Of a stretch of DNA of 64,000 nt, positions 44,944 to 54,900 are shown piece after piece. Made by a program: the position numbers and the translations under genes. Position 1 is the first letter of the stretch, and each line of letters begins with the position of its first letter. Below the pieces are notes generated by a model. That model was not told where the DNA came from. It was given only the letters and a program-made list of their open reading frames with translations, and ran no database searches. Origin of the DNA: Bacteroides salyersiae WAL 10018 = DSM 18765 = JCM 12988 (GTDB lineage: Bacteria; Bacteroidota; Bacteroidia; Bacteroidales; Bacteroidaceae); NCBI RefSeq assembly GCF_000381365.1, contig NZ_KB905466.1:1881207-1945206 (forward strand). The letters run 5' to 3'.

Positions 44944-47685
44944 ATGAGAATAAAAACATTTCTGATTATGGTGTTATCTTTGGCTTCGCTGACGGCTTTT
45001 GCACAGGGTGGCGGTGTTAAAGGTAAAGTCGTTTCCCGTACAACGCGTGCGGCTATCGATGGTGTAAAGGTCACCTTAACACCCGGCGATATTACGACAA
45101 CAACCGATGCAACCGGTAATTTTGAGATTGATAAATTGGCGAAAGGCGAATACTCACTTACTTTTGAAGCAACCGAATTCGAATTGCTGACCATTGCCGT
45201 CCGTGTAGACCAAATGATGAGAGATATCAATCTCGTAATCATGGTACCCGAAAACACAATGATGTTGGACGATGCCGTATTTGCAGAGTTCGATACTGAG
45301 ACTTTGGATGATGCCCAGTCATTACCTTCATCACTGTCCGCATCAAAAGATGTTTTCAATAACATCGCATCTTATAAATTCAGTGAGATGCGCTTCAATG
45401 TCCGTGGTTACGATTCACAATATTCGGATGTCTATATGAACGGTATCCAGCTTAACGATGCTATGACGGGATATACTCCCTGGTCATTGTGGAGCGGCTT
45501 GAATGACGCTACCCGTAATCAAGAAATCACCTCCGGATTAAATATGGGTGATATGGGTATCGGTGGCATTGCCGGTACGACCAATATCAACACCCGCCCT
45601 TCACAAATGCGTAAAGGATTACGTGCCAGTGTAGTAAACGGTAATTCTATGTATCGTTTCCGTGGCATGCTAACTTATTCATCCGGGCAACAGGACAACG
45701 GCTGGTCATATGCCTTTTCCGTTTCAACCCGTCAAGGAGGAAATTCTTACGTAGACGGCGTTTTCTATAACGCTTTCGGCTACTTTGCAGCCGTCGAAAA
45801 ACAGTTTAACACCCAACATCGTTTAGGACTAACTGTTTTGGGTACTCCTACGGAGCGCGGAGCACAACAGGCCTCTACCCAAGAAGCGTATGACCTGGTA
45901 GGCAACAATTACTATAACCCCAACTGGGGATGGCAGGACGGCAAACGCCGTAATGCACGTGTACGTAATTATCACGAGCCCATCGCAATGCTTAATTATA
46001 CGTTCGATATCACCGATCGTTCTCAATTGAATATTGCCAGTTCCTTACGTTTCGGAAAGAATGGTTATTCTGCACTGACATGGTATGGTGGTCCGGACCC
46101 ACGTCCCGATTACTATCGCTATCTGCCGAGTTTCTACAATGGCACAGAAATCGGTGCATGGCTCGACGAAGCATGGCGCACCAATACAGACAACATACGC
46201 CACATCAATTGGGATCAGTTGTATGACATCAACCGTAATCAGCCGGAGAACTCGCTGTATGGCTCCGGACGCCGTGCCATCAACATGATCGAAGAACGCC
46301 ATACCGATCAGTTGGACTGGAATTTCTATACACAATTCTCACACCAACTACGCAACAATTCCAAAATCAACGGCGGGATGAACCTTCGTCGCAACCGTAC
46401 TGAATATTACAGCGAAGTAAAAGACTTATTAGGCGGTGATTACTGGGTGGATGTAGACAAGTTTGCAGAACGTGACATGGGTGGTCTTAATCCGGTTCCT
46501 TACCAGAATGATATGGATTATTACCAGCAATACGGTCATGCCCGTGCAGCCAAAGAAGGAGACAAATACAGTTATGACTATTATGGCAATAACCTCACCG
46601 CTCGCGCTTGGGCTATGTATGAAACAAGTTTCAAAGGTATTGGTATCAACCTTGGTGGTGAGGTGGGACACTCTACCTTGTGGCGCCATGGTTTATGGAA
46701 AAAGGGGTTATTCCTCGATAATTCACAAGGCGACTCCCAAAAGTTGAATTACCTGACGTATAAACTGAAAGCTAATTTCAATTATAAATTCTCGGCAGCC
46801 CACTCTATCGATGCCAGTATTATCTATATGCAGGATGCGCCGGCATTCCAGGCGGCATTCGTATCTCCACGTACGCGTAACTCCGTTACTCCGGGTATCT
46901 CCGCTGAAAAAGTATTCGGTGTAGACGCATCCTACAACCTGCGTATAGGAGATATCAAGGCACGTGTATCCGGTTATTATACGAAGTTCATGGATCAGAC
47001 AAAAGTACTGTCGTACTATGATGACGTGGAGTCCACTTTCTCTAACTTTGCAATGAGCGGTATCGACAAGCGTCACTTCGGTCTGGAAGTAGCTGCTTCT
47101 ATACCTCTTTATCAAGGATTGTCTTTGAACGGAGCTATCAGTTGGGGGCAGTTTACTTATGATTCCAATCCCGACTATGTACAGATACAGGATAACAGTG
47201 GCGAAATCAAAAATCAAGGTAAGGTCTACTGGAAAAACTTCCGTGTAGAAAGCACTCCGCAGACAGCTATGAACATCGGTTTATCTTATCGCAGCCGTAA
47301 AAACCTCTATGCTTCCGTAGACTTGAATTACTACAACAATATGTATTTGTCCATGAGCCCGCTCTACCGTACGGACGCTGTTTTATCACGTAATATGACA
47401 GAAGAAGACATCCGCGAATTACGCCATCAGGAGAAGTTCGATCCGGCTTGTGTCCTCAATGCCAGCATCGGTAAGAACTGGTACATCAACCGGATCTATA
47501 CACTTGGATTCAGCCTTGAAGTAAAGAACCTGCTCAATAATCAGGATATCAAGACAGGTGGATATGAGCAAGTACGTCTACTCAAGAACAAAGATGAAAA
47601 TTATCAGACGTACCAGCCGTTCGATTCGAAATATTTCTATATGTTCGGTACGACCTATTATATGAATATTTATTTCCGGTTCTAA
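44944..47685 (+). CDS. TonB-dependent receptor-like barrel of the nuclease operon
   Basis: A 913-residue outer-membrane protein with signal peptide (LASLTAFAQ), a carboxypeptidase-regulatory-like domain (about 23-105), a plug region (about 145-235, MRFNVRGYDSQYSDVYMNGI), and a barrel ending in the aromatic MNIYFRF. It is not paired with a SusD protein but with the lipoprotein encoded 19 bases later. It begins 15 bases after the EEP nuclease gene. Import of nucleotides, oligonucleotides or another nuclease product is inferred from operon structure only. Confidence 0.85.
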   Translation: MRIKTFLIMVLSLASLTAFAQGGGVKGKVVSRTTRAAIDGVKVTLTPGDITTTTDATGNFEIDKLAKGEYSLTFEATEFELLTIAVRVDQMMRDINLVIMVPENTMMLDDAVFAEFDTETLDDAQSLPSSLSASKDVFNNIASYKFSEMRFNVRGYDSQYSDVYMNGIQLNDAMTGYTPWSLWSGLNDATRNQEITSGLNMGDMGIGGIAGTTNINTRPSQMRKGLRASVVNGNSMYRFRGMLTYSSGQQDNGWSYAFSVSTRQGGNSYVDGVFYNAFGYFAAVEKQFNTQHRLGLTVLGTPTERGAQQASTQEAYDLVGNNYYNPNWGWQDGKRRNARVRNYHEPIAMLNYTFDITDRSQLNIASSLRFGKNGYSALTWYGGPDPRPDYYRYLPSFYNGTEIGAWLDEAWRTNTDNIRHINWDQLYDINRNQPENSLYGSGRRAINMIEERHTDQLDWNFYTQFSHQLRNNSKINGGMNLRRNRTEYYSEVKDLLGGDYWVDVDKFAERDMGGLNPVPYQNDMDYYQQYGHARAAKEGDKYSYDYYGNNLTARAWAMYETSFKGIGINLGGEVGHSTLWRHGLWKKGLFLDNSQGDSQKLNYLTYKLKANFNYKFSAAHSIDASIIYMQDAPAFQAAFVSPRTRNSVTPGISAEKVFGVDASYNLRIGDIKARVSGYYTKFMDQTKVLSYYDDVESTFSNFAMSGIDKRHFGLEVAASIPLYQGLSLNGAISWGQFTYDSNPDYVQIQDNSGEIKNQGKVYWKNFRVESTPQTAMNIGLSYRSRKNLYASVDLNYYNNMYLSMSPLYRTDAVLSRNMTEEDIRELRHQEKFDPACVLNASIGKNWYINRIYTLGFSLEVKNLLNNQDIKTGGYEQVRLLKNKDENYQTYQPFDSKYFYMFGTTYYMNIYFRF

Positions 47686-47704
47686 GTAACGTAACGAATA
47701 AAAA

Positions 47705-48709
47705 ATGAAAGCTATGAACAAAATATTGAAAATATGCATGATGGCAGCGATCGTATTAGGCTTTACGAGCTGCTATAACGACTTTGACGATCCAGCTCCG
47801 GCGAAAGTATGGACTGAAGAGGATTTTGCCAATGAAACTTTGATCTCGATCAAAGACTTCAAGCAACTATTCTACGATGTATACGGCAACGGTGCCGCAA
47901 GTTTAGGCAAGACTCTTGAGATCACAGAAGATTACGTTATCCATGGTAAAGTAATCTCAAGCGACCAGGCAGGCAACGTTTATAAATCGGTATATATTTA
48001 TGATGAAGATTCAGAATCGGCTATCGAACTGAAGCTAATGGTTAGCAACTATGTATTTTATCATCCCGGACAGGAAATATTCGTAAAGACCAAAGGACTG
48101 GCAATTGGCTGTTACCGCTATATGTTAAGTGTGGGTGGAATGCCGACAGAAGCGGATATTGCCAAAGGATATGCCAATCGTAATCTTGAAACCCAACTAC
48201 TGGTTAATGCCCATATTTTTACCGGTGCTTTGGGAGAGTTAAGCCAAAGTGATACATTGGTTGTAAATAAAACCAATTATAAGACAGAACTCAACGATGA
48301 TGCCTTAGGCCGTCTCGTTCGTTTCGAAGGTCTGGAATACAGAGCAGGAACATTCGATGACGACAAATACCCCCAATATTTAGAAACGACTTATCCGGGT
48401 GGTTCAACTACGGCCGTTTATACCAATAAGTATTATGAAGAAGAAGGGTTGACACCGACTTATGCGTATAGTTATAATAATCAGCGCTACTATGGTTCGT
48501 CCTGGTTCTCGTACAACGAAGGCAATCCTACCTCGACAGGTAATTACATTGTACGTGTAAGCGGTTATGCAAACTTCGCACTTCAACCGTTGCCGGAAAA
48601 TGGAAAGACAGGGGATATTACAGCCATTTACACAAAGTATTCATCAAAATCAGGAGGATTTATCAAATACCAACTACTGGTAAATAGCATGAACGATATT
48701 CAATTCTGA
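47705..48709 (+). CDS. DUF5689 lipoprotein
   Basis: A 334-residue lipoprotein with lipobox LGFTSC (Cys about 23) and an N-terminal DUF5689 domain (TLISIKDFKQLF near 44-55, EDYVIHGKVISSDQAGN near 74-90, YIYDEDSESAIELK), an OB-fold-like module common in Bacteroidetes surface proteins. The C-terminal half is aromatic-rich. As the last gene after a TonB-type receptor, it occupies the place SusD has in glycan loci and may be a surface binding partner. An ATG three codons in is an alternative start. Confidence 0.83.
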   Translation: MKAMNKILKICMMAAIVLGFTSCYNDFDDPAPAKVWTEEDFANETLISIKDFKQLFYDVYGNGAASLGKTLEITEDYVIHGKVISSDQAGNVYKSVYIYDEDSESAIELKLMVSNYVFYHPGQEIFVKTKGLAIGCYRYMLSVGGMPTEADIAKGYANRNLETQLLVNAHIFTGALGELSQSDTLVVNKTNYKTELNDDALGRLVRFEGLEYRAGTFDDDKYPQYLETTYPGGSTTAVYTNKYYEEEGLTPTYAYSYNNQRYYGSSWFSYNEGNPTSTGNYIVRVSGYANFALQPLPENGKTGDITAIYTKYSSKSGGFIKYQLLVNSMNDIQF

Positions 48710-48745
48710 TAGAAATGCTCAATAAAGAAATAAATTTCCGAAAAT

Positions 48746-48780
48746 AAAAAAGTCCGGGTGTACATCGCCCGGACTTTTTT
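48746..48780. terminator. Bidirectional terminator
   Basis: AAAAAAGTCCGGG pairs with CCCGGACTTTTTT, with A and T runs on both sides, between convergent genes. Confidence 0.9.
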
Positions 48781-48801
48781 ATTCCCATAAATATCAACGG
48801 A

Positions 48802-50097
48802 TTACAATAGATAGAAAATCAATAACAACACAGCATTTATTGCCACTACACACCCGAATCCTCCTAAAATCCACGGACGCAGCTTACTCTCTTTCCCGGA
48901 AAAAAACAAGGCATAACACATGTTCACCAGAATATTGCTCACAATAGCCTGCATACTACAAGCCGTAACAACCAACACAGCCACACTGCCCGTATTTTGC
49001 AGCAAGTTCAAGATAAAAGGAGTAATATCACTAAAACCGGAAACAAACGATAAAAGATTCAACCCTCCCGTACCGGCATAAATCAAAGTATAGTGAGTAA
49101 GCACCGTAAAAACGACAAATAACCCCGCAAAGATCAAAGCAACTTTGAACTCCAACGGATTGCTGCTGTCCTCTTCTTCATCCAGACTTTCGGTACCATC
49201 CGTTTTCTTCCGCCGGGAATGAATAAACCAGGCAACAGCAGCAGCTACCAAAGCCATAATAAGCAAATAAGGATAGATACTGACAAATATCTCACGACTA
49301 AAAATAAAAATAAGTATCATAAATCGCAAGAACATCATACTTACAGCCAACAACATGGCAGCCACATACTCCGTAGCCTGTTCGGAATGCGCATTACGGC
49401 TTTTACGTGCCAATACAGAGATGGTGGCCGTACTGCTATACAATCCGCCGATGATACCGGAAACCAATACTCCCGACTCACGGAACACATAACGCTTTAA
49501 TAGATAAGACAGATACGAGATACCGGAAACCACCACCGTAGCCAACCATATGGAATAGGGAGTCAGATTGATATCCGGAATGATGTTCTTGTCGGGCAAC
49601 ATCGGCAAAATGATTCCACTGATAGCCAAAAACTTGGCAAGAGTGATCATCTCGTCATTCTTCATACGCTGGGCAAACTCAGTAAAGGTATGCTTCAATT
49701 CTGTCAGTAACAATACAGTCACAATTACCATCACGTAAAACCACGATGGCTGCGTGTCTACAATGGGAGCAATACAATAAGTAATCAGGGCTATTATAAT
49801 AGTAGTAATCCCGAAAACATGAAATTGAGACTGCTTGACGTAATAGTTCAGCCCGAGCAATATCCCCAAAATCAAACCGCCCCCCATAAAGAGACGCATA
49901 TCTGCTTTATCAAGAATATAAAGCAGATATCCCAATATACCGATAAAAGTAAAAGTACGGTCTGTACCGAAAAGCGTGGTTTCTCCTTCTCGTTTCAGAC
50001 TGATTCTACGCTGCGACAAACCGATAAGAAGAGAAAATAAAGTCACCAAAATAAAGGTAACCAACTCGCGCGGCAGATAATTATATAATTGTTCCAT
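48802..50097 (-). CDS. MgtC/SapB-like DUF4010 membrane protein
   Basis: A 431-residue polytopic inner-membrane protein with about eleven to twelve hydrophobic helices. The N-terminus (FSLLIGLSQRR, RTFTFIGILGYLL) fits the MgtC/SapB N-terminal domain, with a DUF4010 domain after it (SGIIGGLYSSTATISVLARKS). A charged linker near 295-310 splits the helices. The role is unknown; MgtC relatives affect magnesium and phosphate homeostasis. It is 46 bases downstream of the CYTH gene on the same strand and may share its transcript. Confidence 0.82.
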   Translation of the reverse strand: MEQLYNYLPRELVTFILVTLFSLLIGLSQRRISLKREGETTLFGTDRTFTFIGILGYLLYILDKADMRLFMGGGLILGILLGLNYYVKQSQFHVFGITTIIIALITYCIAPIVDTQPSWFYVMVIVTVLLLTELKHTFTEFAQRMKNDEMITLAKFLAISGIILPMLPDKNIIPDINLTPYSIWLATVVVSGISYLSYLLKRYVFRESGVLVSGIIGGLYSSTATISVLARKSRNAHSEQATEYVAAMLLAVSMMFLRFMILIFIFSREIFVSIYPYLLIMALVAAAVAWFIHSRRKKTDGTESLDEEEDSSNPLEFKVALIFAGLFVVFTVLTHYTLIYAGTGGLNLLSFVSGFSDITPFILNLLQNTGSVAVLVVTACSMQAIVSNILVNMCYALFFSGKESKLRPWILGGFGCVVAINAVLLLIFYLL

Positions 50098-50143
50098 ACA
50101 CTGTTCTTTTGAATGCGAACAAATATACAGATTATTTTTAGAG

Positions 50144-50611
50144 TTACCAGATTGTATACGGCTTTTTCATTAGCTGTGAATTATAGTAACGGACATCCCC
50201 CGTCACCTCTTGACCGATAAAAGCAGGCTTCACAAAAGCTTCATCCTCTGTACTCAATTCAACTTCCGCCACTACAAGCCCCTCATTCTCACCATAAAAT
50301 TCATCCACTTCAAAAACATGCGCCCCGCTACGGACCAAATAACGGGTTTTATCAATCACTCCCGGCTCACAAAGTTTCATCAATTCTTCGGCCTCGTTCA
50401 ACGGCAACTCTCTCTCCCACTCGTAACGGCTGGTTCCGGAAGCATTAGAAGCCCCCTTAATAGTAAGATACCCTTTACCATCACGGATTCGTACCCGTAC
50501 CGTCCTTCCCCGGGCACTGCTTATGTATCCCTGTATAATACGACTTTGCGCAAAAGCCTGCGATTTATAATCTCCCGAAACGAGAAATTTACGTTCAATT
50601 TCCTGTGCCAT
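50144..50611 (-). CDS. CYTH-domain (triphosphate tunnel) protein
   Basis: A 155-residue cytoplasmic protein with the EIERKFLV signature at 4-11 and alternating charged strands (TVRVRIRDGKGYLTIKG, YEWERELPL, FEVDEFYG, VAEVELSTED) of the CYTH/TTM fold. Such enzymes bind triphosphate and divalent metal; bacterial members include tripolyphosphatases and adenylate cyclases. Size and motif favour a small phosphatase-like role. Confidence 0.88.
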   Translation of the reverse strand: MAQEIERKFLVSGDYKSQAFAQSRIIQGYISSARGRTVRVRIRDGKGYLTIKGASNASGTSRYEWERELPLNEAEELMKLCEPGVIDKTRYLVRSGAHVFEVDEFYGENEGLVVAEVELSTEDEAFVKPAFIGQEVTGDVRYYNSQLMKKPYTIW

Positions 50612-50708
50612 GCTGCAAAAGTAGGAATGAATAATGAATAATGAACAATGAAATTAATTTATTTTCCAGCATCATCGCTCCTAAATCATCATTCATAAAT
50701 CATACAAC

Positions 50709-51770
50709 TCAAAACCGTGTCATAAATTCAATCACTAACTTATCCTGTTCGGACGGATCGGGTATTCCTCCACTTTTATAAAAATACTTTTCGTAGTTCA
50801 AGCGTATATCGGCTATAAAAGATTTGGAGAAGTTGAAAGTCAAACCGCCTGTCACACGATGGCGTGCATAATCGGTTATGGCCAACTTATTCGGTTCCGT
50901 TTCAGACGTTGTTATTCCATCACTATGATCCGTCATCATATCATAACGTGCCAGAAAAGACATCTTATGAAAAAAGCAGCGAAGCGGAATATCATAAATA
51001 GCGAAACTATTGACAGAATGCATATTCTTAAAAGCGTCATGTCCATACGTCTTATACAAATATTCCGCTTCTATATGGAATTTATCAGTTTCATAATAAA
51101 TTCCGGCATCGTACATATTGACGCGTACCTCGGCAGGTTTCATCATTTGGGTACTCAGCGTAAGATTCCATCCCTTCGCAAACCAAAGTTGCCCTTTCAA
51201 AGAATAATTCAATGTTTTATGCCATTCCTTCTGTTCTGTCAGTCCGGAGCCATTGAACAACCCGCCTTCAAGGATAAACGGCAAAGATGCATCTTTGCGT
51301 GTATAAGCCAGAGTGGCCCCGACATCACGTACATCACCAACCTGTTTTCCAATAAACGAACGGTTAGCGAAAAAGCGTACATGCGGCGAACGGTGCGCAT
51401 CAATCGTAAAAGGAACCCTCATCTGTCCGATTGTAAAGTTGACATGCTTTATTGGGAAAATACGAGTATAAGCATCCAGCATACGGATTTTTCCCTGATC
51501 GGACAGATCTATTTCCGCTTTATAAGCCACGATCGGAAGCACATTGCCTGTCAAGCTGAAACGGGCATTCCGTACTTGAAAACGACTTTCGTCAGTTGCC
51601 GTCTGATATTCGTATTTTGCACGGATCGTTCCATGGATTGCCGGTAAATAGTCGTGCAATTCCATCTTCTCCTTATCCAGTTTTTTCCCATCTACCACTT
51701 CTTCGTTTACTTGTGCCAAAGCTGTTGTCGTCAGCAGTAATCCTGCCCCAATCGTAACCAATATTTTCAT
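50709..51770 (-). CDS. Porin, phosphate-selective O/P family-like
   Basis: A 353-residue outer-membrane beta-barrel with signal peptide (LLLTTTALAQ). The GTIRAKYEYQTATDESRFQVRNARF start, the QMRVPFTIDAHRSPHVRFFANRSFIG segment and a terminal VIEFMTRF strand are typical of OprO/OprP-type porins of Bacteroides. Selectivity cannot be read from sequence. Confidence 0.85.
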   Translation of the reverse strand: MKILVTIGAGLLLTTTALAQVNEEVVDGKKLDKEKMELHDYLPAIHGTIRAKYEYQTATDESRFQVRNARFSLTGNVLPIVAYKAEIDLSDQGKIRMLDAYTRIFPIKHVNFTIGQMRVPFTIDAHRSPHVRFFANRSFIGKQVGDVRDVGATLAYTRKDASLPFILEGGLFNGSGLTEQKEWHKTLNYSLKGQLWFAKGWNLTLSTQMMKPAEVRVNMYDAGIYYETDKFHIEAEYLYKTYGHDAFKNMHSVNSFAIYDIPLRCFFHKMSFLARYDMMTDHSDGITTSETEPNKLAITDYARHRVTGGLTFNFSKSFIADIRLNYEKYFYKSGGIPDPSEQDKLVIEFMTRF

Positions 51771-51796
51771 CAGGTTTATAACTTAATATTTTGGTG

Positions 51797-51875
51797 CAAA
51801 AGTAACGATGCCCCCATACACCCTTATGACAAACAGGTTACAAATGTATTACACATTACAAATAGATTACGAAGT
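51797..51875 (-). promoter_or_regulatory. Porin promoter region with ATTACAAAT repeats
   Basis: The minus strand carries TACTTTTG (-7 type) at 51797-51804, 26 bases before the start codon. Upstream at 51837-51875 the plus strand shows TTACAAAT, TATTAC, ATTACAAAT and GATTAC in quick succession, a repeated motif that could be an operator. Confidence 0.45.
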
Positions 51876-51926
51876 ACAATAACAGTTCCATCAGACAACA
51901 ACCAACAGTATTGACAAATATATCAT

Positions 51927-51953
51927 AAAAAAAGCGCCCCTCACAGGACGCTT
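51927..51953 (-). terminator. Terminator of the GH95 gene
   Basis: On the minus strand AAGCGTCC and GGGGCGCTT form a stem followed by seven Ts, 9 bases after the stop. Confidence 0.7.
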
Positions 51954-51962
51954 CCATTCATC

Positions 51963-54900
51963 TTACTCGGCTACCATTATTTTCGCAACCCGATTATCCG
52001 CCTTAACCAGATAAACGCCATTCGGAAGTACTACACGACAATTTTTCTGATGATTCGCCTGGAACAACTGCTTTCCTTCCAGATCAAAAACAGCTACACT
52101 TTCACAACTATCCGACAGAAAGAGGTGGCCTTTCCGATAATAAACAAAATTTTCCGTAGTCACATCTCCAATACCGGTAGCATTCAGTACGGTCAGAGTC
52201 CCATCTCCTTCGAAATAACCGGGGTGAGTGCCGACACTATACGTTCCGGGCACTTGTTTTACACCGTTCAGATACAGTTCGGCTACACTGCCGTTTGTAT
52301 TCATAACCGCCTTTCCTCCTTCATTCAATTTTAAAACAGCACAGTCACCGGCAGCTCCCACATGGTTAAAGACCACCCGATTACCCTTACCAATTTGTAT
52401 TTCACCATTGCCCAAAGCATATGCGGCATCTCCTTGTACCCCAATTACCGATCCCTCGGTACGTGGACTGTTGGTAATACTCCAAACACCGGTAAAACCA
52501 CTGTTATCACCCTTCAGCACAAGAATGGCACTATTCACCGTTTTTGCATCATTTGCCACAGTAACCGTCGACTTTCCATCTACATTTCCCTGTAGTGTAA
52601 GCGTATTTACCGTACCACCGCCACTTAGTTTAAACGATACTTCCCCATTGATATGAACAGGACTGTTCCAACCGAAATCGCTGCTGCCACTGGCATAACT
52701 CATACTCGTACCGCCTGCCATATAGAGTTCTTTAATCTTACTGACTGTTTTTCTCAAACGAATGTTATTAGCATTAAGATACATCACTACCGGAAAATTA
52801 TCTGTTGATGCTTCTATTTCGGAATCAACAAGAATAGTATCTCCTTCAACCGGTAAAATAGCCGGAGTATAATTGGCGGCAACCTCCCAATTTTTATTTG
52901 CCTGCGGAGTCCACTGAAAAGCATAATTAGGATGGACAACCGTCAAAGTACCCTCTCCCTCCAGATAGGCTGGCAATTTAGTAGCAGTATACGTTCCCTC
53001 TGCCAATAATTTACCACCGGTATATACCTCACTCAAAGAAGCATCCGTATCCAGAATTAATTTACCGCCTTCGGCAATATTCAGTTTGGTTTTGTGATAC
53101 AGGCAATCACCGCCTGCCAATCGAAGTCCGGCTTCCACAGCAACATCGATATTACCGGTTCCGGCTGCATTCTTACCATGGACAGTTACCTCACCTGCTT
53201 TTATATCCAGATTTCCGGTCCAGGTATCATTCACTCCCTGTATAAACAGTTTTCCGGTTTCTGTTTTGCTTAAAGTGCCTTCGCCATCTATATTTCCTAT
53301 AAGAACGAGATTACCGGCCACTTCCGCAGTCACATCCGACATCAATGAGATGCCTCCGGTAGTTAAAGTTGCCCCTTCCGATCTGTTTTTTATTACTGCA
53401 CCGTTGAAAGACAATTTTCCCTTCAGATTCGAAGCAGCAGAAACCAATGCTGTCGTTCCCTCTTCAAGAGTGATATTACCGGCAAAATCTCCCCCGTCAA
53501 AATCTATCGTGCCATGAGCCACAATTCCCTGATCCTGTTCTTTCGGTGTCCCGGCAGGATTCCAGTTATTAGGCTGATTCCAAGAATTTGATTCGGCACC
53601 TGTCCATTCGTAAATATTACTTACAGGAACAAATGTGTAGGTCTTCCCGGCTTCCGTTTCAATATCATACACAGTGGTTTCTACCAAATCCAGTGTGGGA
53701 ATCTTGGTAATATCTTTAATTACCGGTTCGGGTATTTCATAAACACTGTTCAGTGAATTGCTGTTATCACCCTCTGCTACCTTCATCGTGAAACTATCTC
53801 CCGGTCTCAGAGGAGTAGCAGTGCGCAAACGCAAATTGCCTCCTATGCCGGATTTAACCGTTACAGATACGATTTTACCCCACTTCCACTGCATATCCAC
53901 AATCTCAAATCCTCCTCTGGCTTTCAAACCGGTTACTTTACCTTCCGACCATACATCCGGTAACGCCGGCAATAAATGCACAGCCCCGTCATGGCTCTGT
54001 ACCAACATCTCTGCAATACCGGCACAGCACCCGAAATTACCATCTATCTGGAAAGGCGGATGTGCATCGAACATATTGGCATAAGTTCCTCCATTCGCAT
54101 CCGAAATAGTAACATTCGGATCCTTCAGTTTCAACTGATTCTGAATCAGTTGATAGGCATGATTACCATCCTGTAACCGGGCCCACAAACAAACTTTCCA
54201 ACCCATAGACCACCCACGGCTCTCATCCCCACGTCCTACCAATGACTTCTTTACAGCCTGGAACAGGGCAGAATTAGTATAGGGAGAAATCTGAGTACCG
54301 GGAAACATACCCCACAAATGAGAGACATGACGATGTCCGGAACTCTCTCTGTCCCAATCTTCAAGCCACTCCTGCAACTGTCCGTATTTACCTACATGCA
54401 TCGGCGGCAACTGTTCTTTCAACTCTTTCAAATCGGCAACAAATCCTTTATCCGTGTTCAATATTTCAGCAGCCTCAATGGTGTTGCGAAGCAGATCGTA
54501 TACCATCTGATTATCCATGGTCACCCCACTAAAAATAGCCGCATTCTGTTTGCTACCACTATCATCGGTATACGAAAACAATCCCGGATGATTCTCCGGA
54601 GAATTGGAGGGTGACACAACTTTGTAACCGGTATTCGGATCTGTAATCAGAAAATCCTGATAAAATTCGCTGGCGCTCTTCAGAACCGGATAGATCTCTG
54701 CCAAAAACTCTTTGTCTCCAGTAAACAAATAATGTTCCCACAAATGAAAACAGAACCAAGCATTGCAGGTAGGCCACACACCGCATGCCGATTTGTCCAC
54801 CGCCCCGGTAGAACGCCAGATATCCGTATTGTGATGAAGCGTCCATCCGCGACAACCATACATTTTACCGGCCGATTCTTCTCCGGTCACACTGACATCT

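Noticed and set aside
40164..48709. Anti-phage defence function for the nuclease cluster
   Set aside because: The nucleases carry signal peptides or lipoboxes and sit with outer-membrane proteins, which fits extracellular digestion and uptake better than intracellular defence.
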